Assembly (NCBI RefSeq): GCF_014646155.1
Contig: NZ_BMMX01000008.1
Coordinates: 1-64,000 of the forward strand
Origin: Mangrovihabitans endophyticus
Lineage (GTDB): Bacteria; Actinomycetota; Actinomycetes; Mycobacteriales; Micromonosporaceae
Length of the DNA stretch: 64,000 nucleotides
Reading direction: 5' to 3'
The notes under the pieces were generated by a model. The model did no database searches. It had not been told where the DNA came from and saw only the letters and a list, made by a program, of their open reading frames with translations. The stretch's first letter is position 1, and every line of letters begins with the position of its first letter. Position numbers and translations under genes: made by a program. Below are positions 49,552-58,775 of this stretch, piece after piece.

Positions 49552-50598
49552 ATGAGCAGGCTGACGCGATTTGGCCGTCGCCAGGCGGGGCGGGTGCGTA
49601 GCCTCTCCCGTCCGCATGCGGCCGGACTGGCCGCCGTGCTGGTGCTGTGCGGCGCGGTGGCCGGCGCCGCGGCCACCGAACACCTCGGGACCGCGCTGGT
49701 CCTGATCGGCGTGCTGACCGCCGCGGTGCTGGCCGGAGTCGTGCACCTGTCTCGCCTGGTCGGCGGCGTGCAACGAGCCGGTCAAGCGCAACACCGGGAG
49801 CTGCGAGCCTGCGTGGACCATCTGCAGCGGCGCCTGGTCGCGGCGGTGGAACGGGAACGGCTGACCGCCGGGGACCGGCACCTGGAGCTGGGTGACCGGC
49901 TGACTCGGATGCGCCGCGACATCCGCCGGGACACGGTGGCCGCGCGGCACGCGGTGCCGGCCGAGGTGGAAGCGCTGTTCCAGCTCTTCGCCCAGGTCAC
50001 GCCCCGCGCGCCGATGCCGTCGTCGGGGAACTTCGCGCTGAGCCCGGTGGACATGCTCGCGGTGCTGCACCTGATCCGCACCCGACGCCCGCGCCTGGTG
50101 CTGGAACTGGGCAGCGGCGCCTCCACGGTGTGGATGGCGTACGCCCTGGAGGCGGTCGGTGGCCGGCTGGTCTCCCTGGACCACGACGCGGAGTACGCCC
50201 GGCGCACCCGGGCGGCGTTGGCGGAGCACAGCCTGGGTGCGATCGCCCAGGTGCGTGAGGCGCCGCTGACCCCGGTCACCGTGGACGGCCGCAGCTATTC
50301 CTGGTACGACACGGCCGAACTCGGCGACCTGACCGGTGTCGAGCTGCTGCTGATCGACGGCCCGCCCGCAGCCACCGGCCCGGACGCCCGCTACCCGGCC
50401 ATGCACGTGGTGTCGGATCTGCTGGCGCCGTCGGCCACCGTGGTCGTCGACGACGCGGATCGCAACGACGAGCAGGCCGCCGTGCGGCGCTGGGTGGAGA
50501 AGACGCCGGGTCTGACGGTGGAGGAGGACCTGTCCGGGCGGCACGCGGTGCTGTCCTACCGGCGCCCGGCGGACCAGGCCGCGCTCGTCGGATCTTGA
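49552..50598 (+). CDS. Membrane-anchored class I methyltransferase
   Basis: The 348-residue product starts at the ATG with GGGAGGGCGC upstream. Two N-terminal spans (about 30-50 and 56-76) are followed by a coiled coil (about 80-130) and a SAM-binding Rossmann domain: PRLVLELGSGASTVWMAYAL (about 182-201), RLVSLDHDAEYARR, and LLLIDGPPAATG. Similar proteins accompany glycosyltransferases in surface-polymer clusters. Substrate unknown. Its stop overlaps the TTG start of the acyltransferase gene. Confidence 0.75.
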   Translation: MSRLTRFGRRQAGRVRSLSRPHAAGLAAVLVLCGAVAGAAATEHLGTALVLIGVLTAAVLAGVVHLSRLVGGVQRAGQAQHRELRACVDHLQRRLVAAVERERLTAGDRHLELGDRLTRMRRDIRRDTVAARHAVPAEVEALFQLFAQVTPRAPMPSSGNFALSPVDMLAVLHLIRTRRPRLVLELGSGASTVWMAYALEAVGGRLVSLDHDAEYARRTRAALAEHSLGAIAQVREAPLTPVTVDGRSYSWYDTAELGDLTGVELLLIDGPPAATGPDARYPAMHVVSDLLAPSATVVVDDADRNDEQAAVRRWVEKTPGLTVEEDLSGRHAVLSYRRPADQAALVGS

Positions 50599-52649
50599 CC
50601 GCGGTAGGCAGCCGGCCCGCCACCCGTACCGCACGCCGGGCGACCGGCACCGGCTTCCGGCCGGACATCGAAGGTCTGCGCGCGGTCGCGGTGCTGCTGG
50701 TGGTGCTCAGCCATGCCGGGGTGGGTGCGCTGGCCGGCGGCTACGTCGGGGTGGACGTCTTCTTCGTCATCTCCGGCTTCCTCATCACCACGCTGCTGGC
50801 GCGGGAGGTGACGACCACCGGCCGGATCTCGTTGAGCCGCTTCTATGCGCGGCGCGCGGTCCGGCTGTTGCCCGCCTCGACGCTGGTGCTGGCGGTCAGC
50901 CTGGCGGCGTCGTGGGTGTGGCTGTCGCCGGTGCGCGTCGCCGAGCACGCCGGAGACGCCCTGGCCGCCGCGCTCTACTCGGTGAACATCCGGCTGGCCA
51001 CCGGCGGCACCGACTATTTCGCCGACGCCGCGCCGTCGCCGTTCCAGCACTTCTGGTCGCTTGCCGTGGAGGAGCAGTTCTATCTGCTGTGGCCGCTGAT
51101 CATCATCGTGGTCTGCGGACTGTTGCGTCGCCGCCGGGCGGTGCTGGCCGGGGTGCTGGCGATGATCACCGTGGGCAGCTTCGCGCTCAGCGTCGTCGCG
51201 TTGGATCGGGCCGCGCCCTGGGCGTACTTCGGGCCGCACAGCCGGGCCTGGGAACTGGGCGTGGGTGCGTTGGTGGCGCTCGGCGCGCACCGGCTCGCCC
51301 GGTGGCGCGCGCCCGCCCTGGGCTGGGCCGGGCTGGCCGCGGTGGGCGCCGCGGCCGTCGTCTACGACGCCGGCACGCCGTTCCCAGGCGCCGCGGCGCT
51401 GCTCCCGGTCGCCGGCGCCGCCCTGGTGGTGGCCTTCCCGGCGGGCGTGACGCGGTTGCTGTCCCCGGCACCGGTGCAATTCGTCGGGCGACTCTCCTAC
51501 GGCTGGTACCTCTGGCACTGGCCGGTCCTGGTGATCGCCCCGGCGGCGCTGGGGGTGACCGCGGGGCCGTGGTTCAACCTGCTGCTCTGCGCGGTGGCGC
51601 TGGGCCTGGCGTGGCTCACCTTCCACCTGGTGGAGAACCCGGTGCGGCACCGGCGTCCACTCATCGCACGGCCCGCCCGCGGTCTCGTGCTGGGCCTGTC
51701 GTTGTCCGCCGCGGCGGCGGTGCTCGCCGTGCTCGCGGCGCAGTTCCCGCCCGCGGTGCGCGCCGGCGGCCCGGCCACGGACACCGCACGGGCGCTCATC
51801 GCGGCCGGCGATGAAGCGGCTGAGCTGCGTCGGCTGGTCGTCGCGGGGCAGGACGCCGCGGCGCTGCCGGACAACCTCACCCCCGCCCTCGGCGGTGTCG
51901 CCGAGGACCGCACCCTGCCGCAGACCGACGGATGTCATCTGTCGTTCACCGCGACCGTGCCGTCCAGCGATTGCGTCTACGGCCGGGCGGACGCCGCCGC
52001 CACCGTGGTGCTGTTCGGCGATTCCCACGCCCTGCAATGGTTTCCGGCGATGCGCGAGATCGCCGTGCGGCGCGGGTGGCGGCTGGTCGTGCTGACCAAG
52101 AGCTCCTGCAGCCCGGCCGACGTGACGTTGGACGTGGACCGGCTCAAGCGTCGCTACACCGAGTGCACCGCGTGGCGCACCGGCGCGCTGCGCCGCATCC
52201 GGCAGGTGGCGCCGAACCTGGTGGTGGTGGCTTCCAGCATGGCCTATCGCGGGGTCCTCGCGGGTCACCCGGCGGACCCGGACGCGGTGTGGACGGACGG
52301 CTGGCGCCGCACCATGAGCACGTTGCGGGACGCCGCGCACCGGGTGGCGTGGATCGTCGACACGCCGTTTCTCACCCAGTCGCCGGTGGACTGCCTGACC
52401 GCGCACACCGACCACATCGGACGATGCGCGTTGCCGCGGGCGACGGTGCTGCGGGACCCGCCGTTCCGCTCGGCGGTGGCCGCCGAGGCGCGACGCGTGG
52501 GTGCCACGGTGGTCGACCCGATCCCGTGGCTGTGTGCGGCTCGCTGCCCGATGGTGCTGGGCAACGCCCTGGTGTATCGCGACGGCAACCATCTGAGCAC
52601 GCATCTGGCCGGGCTGCTCGCCCCGCTGCTGGGCGACGCGCTGGGGTGA
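50595..52649 (+). CDS. Acyltransferase-3/SGNH surface O-acyltransferase (first of three)
   Basis: The 684-residue product has the OafA-like plan: an N-terminal acyltransferase-3 domain with about ten spans (DIEGLRAVAVLLVVLSHAGV carries the catalytic histidine; GGYVGVDVFFVISGFLITTL; FWSLAVEEQFYLLWPL), one linking span, and a periplasmic SGNH domain with VVLFGDSHALQWFP (about 468-481) and the final D-x-x-H in YRDGNHLS (about 660-667). It transfers acyl groups to extracytoplasmic sugars. It overlaps the methyltransferase gene by 4 bases at a TTG start. Confidence 0.9.
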   Translation: MTAVGSRPATRTARRATGTGFRPDIEGLRAVAVLLVVLSHAGVGALAGGYVGVDVFFVISGFLITTLLAREVTTTGRISLSRFYARRAVRLLPASTLVLAVSLAASWVWLSPVRVAEHAGDALAAALYSVNIRLATGGTDYFADAAPSPFQHFWSLAVEEQFYLLWPLIIIVVCGLLRRRRAVLAGVLAMITVGSFALSVVALDRAAPWAYFGPHSRAWELGVGALVALGAHRLARWRAPALGWAGLAAVGAAAVVYDAGTPFPGAAALLPVAGAALVVAFPAGVTRLLSPAPVQFVGRLSYGWYLWHWPVLVIAPAALGVTAGPWFNLLLCAVALGLAWLTFHLVENPVRHRRPLIARPARGLVLGLSLSAAAAVLAVLAAQFPPAVRAGGPATDTARALIAAGDEAAELRRLVVAGQDAAALPDNLTPALGGVAEDRTLPQTDGCHLSFTATVPSSDCVYGRADAAATVVLFGDSHALQWFPAMREIAVRRGWRLVVLTKSSCSPADVTLDVDRLKRRYTECTAWRTGALRRIRQVAPNLVVVASSMAYRGVLAGHPADPDAVWTDGWRRTMSTLRDAAHRVAWIVDTPFLTQSPVDCLTAHTDHIGRCALPRATVLRDPPFRSAVAAEARRVGATVVDPIPWLCAARCPMVLGNALVYRDGNHLSTHLAGLLAPLLGDALG

Positions 52650-52680
52650 CGCGCCCGCCGCTGACACGGTGCGGAAACGG

Positions 52681-52717
52681 CGGACCGGCCGGCCCGCGGG
52701 GCGGGCCGGCCGGTCCG
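52681..52717. terminator. Bidirectional terminator
   Basis: A 16-bp perfect stem (arms 52681-52696 and 52702-52717) with a 5-nt loop, followed by TTT, separates the convergent acyltransferase and CAP genes. Confidence 0.8.
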
Positions 52718-52737
52718 TTTCGGGGGGTGCGGAAGGC

Positions 52738-53226
52738 TCAGCGGTAACCGAAGTCCTGGGTGTAGTACGGCGTGCCGTTGGCCGCGTACACCGCGCCGGT
52801 GCCCACCGAGCGGGCCCGGCAGTTGAGGATGTTGCGGCGGTGCCCCGGGCTGCGCATCCAGGCGTTCACCACCTGCGCGCCGGTGCGGTAGCCCCAGGCG
52901 ATGTTCTCGCTCATCGGCACCGAGTAGCCGACGCGGCGGACCCGCGTGACGAAGCTCGACCCGCCCCGGCCGGTGTGGCTGAAGCGGCCATAACGCGCCA
53001 TGTAGGCGCTGTGGTCGCGAGCCGCCCGGATCAGCCGGTTGTCGATGCGCAACCGCGGGCATCCGTGATTGACGCGTTGATGATTGACCCAATAGTTGAT
53101 GTCGTTCTGCAGCGTGAAGAAGGACACCCGCGCGGCCTGCGCCGGGGCGGCGACGACCAGCAGGCCGGCCACGGCGGCCGGAACCAGCGCCAGCATGAGC
53201 AGACGGCGGAGGATCGAGGTACGCAC
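52738..53226 (-). CDS. Secreted CAP (SCP/PR-1) domain protein
   Basis: The 162-residue product has a Sec signal peptide (basic start, hydrophobic LMLALVPAAVAGLLVV, cleavage after APAQA near residue 31) and a compact CAP domain: NHQRVNHGCPRLRIDNRLIR, HSAYMARYGRFSHTGRGG (conserved histidine), SENIAWGYRT and NAWMRSPGHRRNILN. Four cysteines are few, with a likely disulfide. Bacterial CAP proteins are linked to spore, wall or surface functions; no enzyme activity is established. It starts at a GTG with AAGGTGG upstream. Confidence 0.88.
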   Translation of the reverse strand: MRTSILRRLLMLALVPAAVAGLLVVAAPAQAARVSFFTLQNDINYWVNHQRVNHGCPRLRIDNRLIRAARDHSAYMARYGRFSHTGRGGSSFVTRVRRVGYSVPMSENIAWGYRTGAQVVNAWMRSPGHRRNILNCRARSVGTGAVYAANGTPYYTQDFGYR

Positions 53227-53405
53227 GACGGGACCACCTTTCGGCGACGACGCCTGGCCTGGTTGCCAGGTACGCCCTCACCGATCGGCGGTGCCGCGAT
53301 GCGAAGTGATTTCCGGGTGGGTGCCCGCCCGTGGCGCTTGGGTTGCCGCCCGGCCGGGTGGTTGCCGCCCGGTTGCGCACCGGCTGCCGGCATGGTCCCC
53401 TGCGG

Positions 53406-55763
53406 CTAGAGCAGGCGTGTCACCCGTTCCGCGAAGCGTTCGTGACGGTGCCGCTGCCGGACGAACTCCCGGCCCCGGGCGCTCTGCTCCCGGAACACGG
53501 CGGGGCGCCGGTGCATCCGGCGGACCGTGGCGGTGATCTCGTCCGGCGCGCAGTAGATCGCGGCGTCGCCGAACGTCGGCGCGTAGCGGTGCGGCAGCAC
53601 CAGCACGCATCCCGCGGCCAGCGCGGTCAGCAACGCCGGGTCCGCGTCCCGGGACGCGTCGTCGGCCGGCAAGTGCAGGTAGAAATCGATCTGGTCGAGG
53701 AAGCCCCGCAGGTCCACGTCCTCCGGCCGGTACACCAGCCAGGCGCGCGGCGCTCGTTCCGCGGCGTCGCCGGTGTCCAGCAGGCGCACGTCCAGGCGTG
53801 CCGACGCGGGCATCTGCCCGAGCAGCCGGCGCCACCCCGCACGGTCGCCGGTCACCATGCGGCCCACCACCGGCCGGTCGGACCGCGGCCCGCGGCGGTC
53901 CATGCGCCACGCGTGCACGTCGACGGTGGCCGGCAGGTCGGCCGGGGCCAGCGCGGTGCCCACCGGACCGGCACCCATGGCGCGTCGATCCGCCGGACCG
54001 GCGGGCGCCCACAGTGGCTCCACACCGAACAGTCGCCGGGCCGCGTCCGCGCACACGTCGTACGGCGGCGGCCGTCGCGCCGCGGCGGTCTGGACCACCA
54101 CGCGTCCGGCCCTGATCTCGCCCGGATCGCCGGGCGCGAACCGCAACACCCCCGGCGTCTGCACCACCACGAGCCGCGCGGTCAGCCGGTCGTCCAGCAT
54201 CACCTGCTCGACCTCGCCGGCGTTGATCTGCCGCTGCACGAGCGGATCCAGATTGCCCGCGCCGCCGGCCAAGTGGTCGAGCACGTCCAGATGCGCCAGC
54301 GCGGCGGTCATGCCCCGGCCGGCCAGCGCGCGGAGCTGTCCCAGGCCGGCCTCGGCCGCGCCGCCGGCGGTCGTCCAGTCGCCGGCCAGGATCACGTCGT
54401 ACCCGACCGGGCGGTCGGCGGCGTCCCCGGCGAGCCGGCGCGGCACCGCGTACGCGCGGCGCAGCGGACGGGCCGGGCGCCGGGCCTCGGCCTCGCCGTC
54501 CGCCACCCGCCGGTGCCACTCCTGGAAGGCGGAGAGGTAGGCGCGGCGGGCCGGATGCATCCACCCCGCGCGTATGTCCGACGCGGACAGCGAGCCGGAC
54601 GACAGCCGGATCAGCGCGAGCGGTGCGCCGGTCAGGTGACGCACCGCGGGGCGGCCGAACACCGCCCGCGCCCGCTCCACGTATTCCGCGTCGGCGCCCT
54701 TGCGCACCGGATCGAGATAGCCCAGCCGGTCCAGCACCACCCGGCGGCGCAGCATCAGCGAGGACAGGTTGTACGACCGGCTCTGCTCCCAACCCGGCCG
54801 GGTGACCACCAGTTCCTCGGTCACCCGCATGCCCACCGTGGTGGTGGCGACAAGCGACGGATCGGCCAGCAGCGCCAGCGCCTGCCGTTCCAGGCGCAGT
54901 GGATGGGACCAGTCGTCGGCGTCCTGGAACGTGACGAATTCGCCGGTGGCCGCGTCCAGGGCGGCGTTGCGTGCCACGTACGTGCCGCCATTGACCGGCA
55001 GCCGCAGCACGCGTACCCGCGGATCGAGCGCGGCCACCTCGCTCAGGATCGCGTCGTGCTCCGCGCCGGACCCGTCGTCGACCACCAGGATCTCCTGGTT
55101 GGTCCAGCTCTGCGCGACAAGCGAGCGCACCGTGGTCAGCAGCGCCGGACCGGGCCGGTACGTGGTCACCACGGTGGTCACCCGGTGCGGCGAACCGAGG
55201 CGCTGCACCGGCCGTGACCTGATCCGGTCGAAGGCCGGGCCGGGGCCCTCCGGCACGGTCAGGCCGGGCGCGGGCAACAGCGTCGAGATGTCGGAGCGGC
55301 CGAGGTCGACGCTGAGCGCGGCGCGCACCGGGTCGGGCACCGAACGGTACGCGGCCAGCAACTCCCACGTGCGGTCGCGGTCCCCGGCGGCAAACGTCAA
55401 CTGCACGTGCAGCCCCTGATGGGCGGGGGACACCCGGGGTGCGCCGGCGCTGCGCAGCAGCAGGTCGAACAGGGCCAGCCCGTCGGCCCGGTCGCCGGGC
55501 CGCAGATCCTGCAGTGCCACCACCCGGGCCAGTTCGCCGAGCGCGTCCCAGCCGAGATCCGGCACGGTGGCCCCGGCCCGCGCCGCCTCGACGAGCGTGT
55601 CCGCCGAGCGCGCTCCGGCCATCCGGGCCAGGGCCGCGCGGGCGTCCGCGGAGTGGGTGTGCAGCGCCGCGCCGGCCAGGGCGGCCGGCGGCATCCCGCG
55701 GTAGGCGCGCAGCGGGCCGTCCGGCTTCGGGTATGCGGTGGTCGGTGGGTGCTGCCTGCGCAT
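53406..55763 (-). CDS. Fused glycosyltransferase, paralogue of the 47026 gene
   Basis: From the ATG at 55763 (GAGGCG upstream) the product is 785 residues. Same layout as the 821-residue protein: a helical N-terminal domain, GT2 (VTTVVTTYRPGPALLTTVRS, EILVVDDGSGAEHDAI, then FQDADDWSHPLRLER) and a GT4-like C-terminal half (YDVILAGDWTTAGGAAEAGL, FYLHLPADDASRDADPALLT, AAIYCAPDEITATV). It shares blocks such as NGGTYVARNAALDAA with its paralogue. It diverges from the gene at 55896, with which it may share a 132-bp promoter region. Confidence 0.8.
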   Translation of the reverse strand: MRRQHPPTTAYPKPDGPLRAYRGMPPAALAGAALHTHSADARAALARMAGARSADTLVEAARAGATVPDLGWDALGELARVVALQDLRPGDRADGLALFDLLLRSAGAPRVSPAHQGLHVQLTFAAGDRDRTWELLAAYRSVPDPVRAALSVDLGRSDISTLLPAPGLTVPEGPGPAFDRIRSRPVQRLGSPHRVTTVVTTYRPGPALLTTVRSLVAQSWTNQEILVVDDGSGAEHDAILSEVAALDPRVRVLRLPVNGGTYVARNAALDAATGEFVTFQDADDWSHPLRLERQALALLADPSLVATTTVGMRVTEELVVTRPGWEQSRSYNLSSLMLRRRVVLDRLGYLDPVRKGADAEYVERARAVFGRPAVRHLTGAPLALIRLSSGSLSASDIRAGWMHPARRAYLSAFQEWHRRVADGEAEARRPARPLRRAYAVPRRLAGDAADRPVGYDVILAGDWTTAGGAAEAGLGQLRALAGRGMTAALAHLDVLDHLAGGAGNLDPLVQRQINAGEVEQVMLDDRLTARLVVVQTPGVLRFAPGDPGEIRAGRVVVQTAAARRPPPYDVCADAARRLFGVEPLWAPAGPADRRAMGAGPVGTALAPADLPATVDVHAWRMDRRGPRSDRPVVGRMVTGDRAGWRRLLGQMPASARLDVRLLDTGDAAERAPRAWLVYRPEDVDLRGFLDQIDFYLHLPADDASRDADPALLTALAAGCVLVLPHRYAPTFGDAAIYCAPDEITATVRRMHRRPAVFREQSARGREFVRQRHRHERFAERVTRLL

Positions 55764-55895
55764 ACGGCGAGCGCCTCTCGTCGATCGGATGTCTGCAACA
55801 CCCAACGACCGCGGGCGCGCAACCGTGTCGCCCGGCCGCGCGACCTCGTTGACGTCTGCGGGAATGCTGCGGGACACCAACGTACGGAGATCGAA

Positions 55896-58100
55896 ATGAC
55901 GGCGAACGTCTACGACGTGGCCATCCTGTCCGACTTCCGCTACCCCGGGGGGACTTCGGCCAGCATCGCCGCCGAGGTGCAGGTGCAGGCCGCCGCGGGG
56001 CTGTCCACGGTGCTGCTGCACGTGCCGTCGCCGCATCAGCCGGGCCATCACCCGTTCAGCCCCCGGATCGTGCAGTGCCTGCGTGACGGCCTGGCCGAGC
56101 TGGCCCGCCCGGAGCAGGAGGTGACCGCACGCCTGCTGGTGGTCCGGCAGCCGCGGATCTTCACACGTGATCTGGCGGAGGCGCCGCGGGTCACCGCCGA
56201 GCGCATCGTGATGGTCATCAACCAGGCGCCGGGCGACGCCGAGGAACCGCACCGCTACTACGACTTCGCCGAGGTGGCGGCGCGGGTGCACGGCTACTTC
56301 GGCGAGGTCGAGTGGGCGCCGATCAGCTCCCAGGTGCGGGACTGGGTGCTGCGTGTGGCGCCGGACGCTCCGCTGAGCGAGGACTGGCACGAGATCATCG
56401 ACGTGGCCTCCTGGTGGCGGGACCGCAGCGGCGGCGTGGCCGACACCCCGGTGATCGGGCGGCACGGGCGCGCCGATCCGGTGAAGTGGCCCCGGTCGCG
56501 GCAGGAGATCCTGCAGGCGTACCCGGACTCTGCGCAGGTGCGGGTGCGAATCCTGGGCGGCGGCGAGATCGCGGTGGAGCGGGTCGGCCACCGGCCGCCG
56601 AACTGGGACGTGGTCGCATTCGGCGCCGAGTCACCCGGCGACTTCCTGGCCACCATCGACTTCTTCGTCTACTTCCACGACCCGGACCTGGTCGAGGCGT
56701 TCGGCCGGACCATCCTGGAGGCGATGGCGGCCGGCGTTCCGGTGATCATCGGACCGCACTTCCGGCCGATGTTCGGCGACGCCGCGCTCTACACCACCCC
56801 CGCCGGGGTGCTCGACCTGGTCCGCGAACTGCACGCCGATCCGCAGCGTCTGCGCGCGGTCGCGGTGGCGCAGCGGGCATTCGTCGAGGAGCGGTACGGC
56901 CACATGTCGCACCTGACCCGGCTGGCCGAGCGCGGGGTGCATCCACCGACGCTGGTGCCCGGACCGCGGCCGTCGCCGCGCGCCGCGGCGCCCGGCGCGC
57001 CCGCCGTGCGGAGCACGGGAACGGCGACCCGGCGCGTCCTGCTGGTCAGCGACAACGGCACCGGCATGGGTCACCTGTCCCGGCTGATGGCGGTGGCCCG
57101 GCGCCTTCCCGGCGACATGTCCGCGGTGATCGCCACCCAGTCGCACGGCGCCTCGGTGGCGCACCAGGAGGGATTCCTCACCGAGTACCTGCCCTCCCGC
57201 AAGGTGCTCGACATGGGCAAGCCGCGCTGGACGGCGTTTCTGCGGGAACGCCTGCGTCACCTGATCGAGCTGCACCGCCCGTCCGTGGTGGCGGTGGACA
57301 GCGTGCCGCACGACGGCATCGTCGAGGCCGTCGGCGACCATCCGGGCGTGGCGTGGGTCTGGGTGCGACGAGCCATGTGGCGCCGCGACCTGGGCGCCGA
57401 GTGGATCGAGCGCGGACCGGTCTTCGACGGCATCCTGGAACCCGGCGAGTTCGCCGCGCCCGCCGACGAGGGCTGCACGGTCGCCGACCGGGATGCGGTG
57501 CACGCCGTCGACCCGATCACCTATCTGGACCCGGGCGAACTGCTGGACGACGCGGCGGCGCGCTCCGGGCTGGAACTGGACGGCCGCCCGGCCGCCTTGC
57601 TGCAACTCGGCGCGGGCAACATCAACGACATCTCCTCGCCGATCGCCCGGATGGCCGGCTTCCTGATGAACAACGGGTTCCAGGTGGTGCTGGCCGAATC
57701 CACCATCGCCACCGAGCCGCTGCCGCGGATTCCCGGCGTGCGCGTGGTCAAGGTCTATCCGGTGAGCCGGTACCTGCGTGCCTTCGACCTGGTGGTGAGC
57801 GCGTCCGGATACAACTCGTTCCATGAGCTGCTGTCGTTCGGCATTCCCAGCGTCTTCGTGCCGAACCGGCAGACCGGACTGGACGACCAGGTGGCCCGGG
57901 CGCGGTTCGCCGCCGCCGCGGGCACCGCGCTGGTCATCGAGGACCCCGAAGGCGACGACGTGGAACGGGTGCTGGCCCGTGCGGTGCGCCCGGATGTCCG
58001 CGCTGATCTGACGCGCCGCTGCGCCGAAGTGGCGATCGGCAACGGGGCCGCGGCGGCCGCCGTCTGGCTCAGCGAACTCACCGTCCGAACAGGAGTGTGA
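55896..58100 (+). CDS. Fused glycosyltransferase (GT4-like plus MurG-like GT-B)
   Basis: The 734-residue product joins two units. Residues 1-360 resemble the GT4-like half of the neighbours (VAILSDFRYPGGTSASIAAE at the N-terminus, DFFVYFHDPDLVEAFGRTIL, FGDAALYTTPAGVL). After a proline/alanine linker, residues 375-734 form a second GT-B fold with VLLVSDNGTGMGHLSRLMAV, SVVAVDSVPHDGIVEAVG and the donor-site stretch SASGYNSFHELLSFGIPSVF, as in MurG/GT28-like enzymes. It starts the rightward pair with the coiled-coil gene. Confidence 0.75.
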   Translation: MTANVYDVAILSDFRYPGGTSASIAAEVQVQAAAGLSTVLLHVPSPHQPGHHPFSPRIVQCLRDGLAELARPEQEVTARLLVVRQPRIFTRDLAEAPRVTAERIVMVINQAPGDAEEPHRYYDFAEVAARVHGYFGEVEWAPISSQVRDWVLRVAPDAPLSEDWHEIIDVASWWRDRSGGVADTPVIGRHGRADPVKWPRSRQEILQAYPDSAQVRVRILGGGEIAVERVGHRPPNWDVVAFGAESPGDFLATIDFFVYFHDPDLVEAFGRTILEAMAAGVPVIIGPHFRPMFGDAALYTTPAGVLDLVRELHADPQRLRAVAVAQRAFVEERYGHMSHLTRLAERGVHPPTLVPGPRPSPRAAAPGAPAVRSTGTATRRVLLVSDNGTGMGHLSRLMAVARRLPGDMSAVIATQSHGASVAHQEGFLTEYLPSRKVLDMGKPRWTAFLRERLRHLIELHRPSVVAVDSVPHDGIVEAVGDHPGVAWVWVRRAMWRRDLGAEWIERGPVFDGILEPGEFAAPADEGCTVADRDAVHAVDPITYLDPGELLDDAAARSGLELDGRPAALLQLGAGNINDISSPIARMAGFLMNNGFQVVLAESTIATEPLPRIPGVRVVKVYPVSRYLRAFDLVVSASGYNSFHELLSFGIPSVFVPNRQTGLDDQVARARFAAAAGTALVIEDPEGDDVERVLARAVRPDVRADLTRRCAEVAIGNGAAAAAVWLSELTVRTGV

Positions 58101-58101
58101 C

Positions 58102-58749
58102 GTGCAGCCCACCGATCGGGAGCTGGAACGCGCCCGCTGGGAACTCGCCGCGGTGGCCGGACGGCTGCGCACCGTCGAAGAGGACCTGAGCGACTGGCAG
58201 CAACGGCACGACGACCTCGATCGCCGGTTGCTGCGCGAGCAGAAGCGGGCGCAGCGGATCCGGCAGAGCCGCTCGTACCGGCTCGGCCAGGCGATGGTGT
58301 CGCTGGTGCGTAACCCGGTACGCGCCTCGCCCCGGCTGGCCGGTGCGGTGCTGCGCCGGGCGCGCGGCGGCCGGGCCGGCGCGCCGGCGCCGCGTGCCGC
58401 GGTGCGCCGGGTGCCGCAGCGGGTGCCGGCCCATCTGTACATCGCCATCGGCCTGGAGGTCGAGGAGCTGGCCCGGTTCCTGCGGGTGCTCCGCCAGCGC
58501 TTGCTGGTGAGCGACGACCACCGGCCGGTGGTGCTCACCGACAACCCGTCGTTCTCGTTGCTGCGCAAGCACGGCGTTCTCCTCGAATATCTGCCGGACC
58601 GGCAGACGTGGGCGCGGCATCGTCCGGACATGGACTGGGATGACCTGCTCACCGATCGGCTGTCGCACCTGCACCGGGACTACGGCGCGGTGCGCGCGGT
58701 GGTGGTGGACGGCGACCGCCTGCCGTCGCTGGCGTCGTTGCTGCGCTGA
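58102..58749 (+). CDS. Coiled-coil protein with half a glycosyltransferase fold
   Basis: The 215-residue product (GTG with AGGAG upstream) follows the previous gene without a gap. Residues 1-60 form a coiled coil (RELERARWELAAVAGRLRTV), residues 65-105 are basic, and residues 110-215 (VPAHLYIAIGLEVEELARFL, HGVLLEYLPDRQTWARHRPD, YGAVRAVVVDGDRL) resemble the acceptor-side half of the MurG-like unit in the neighbour (FLTEYLPSRKVLD). The donor-binding half is absent, so it is probably a partner or a decayed enzyme. Confidence 0.6.
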   Translation: MQPTDRELERARWELAAVAGRLRTVEEDLSDWQQRHDDLDRRLLREQKRAQRIRQSRSYRLGQAMVSLVRNPVRASPRLAGAVLRRARGGRAGAPAPRAAVRRVPQRVPAHLYIAIGLEVEELARFLRVLRQRLLVSDDHRPVVLTDNPSFSLLRKHGVLLEYLPDRQTWARHRPDMDWDDLLTDRLSHLHRDYGAVRAVVVDGDRLPSLASLLR

Positions 58750-58775
58750 GGTCACTGCCGGTCACCGCCGACCGG

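Noticed and set aside
46993..50634. 1213-residue open frame on the minus strand
   Set aside because: It is antisense to glnD end, the fused glycosyltransferase and the methyltransferase, all with clear domains. The long open frame is a by-product of high GC; its translation is arginine/histidine-rich without any motif.
50556..52667. 703-residue minus-strand open frame opposite the first acyltransferase
   Set aside because: The plus strand encodes complete acyltransferase-3 and SGNH motifs; the minus frame is Q/R/H-rich shadow sequence. The same holds for the long frames opposite glnD, amtB and the PhoD-like gene.
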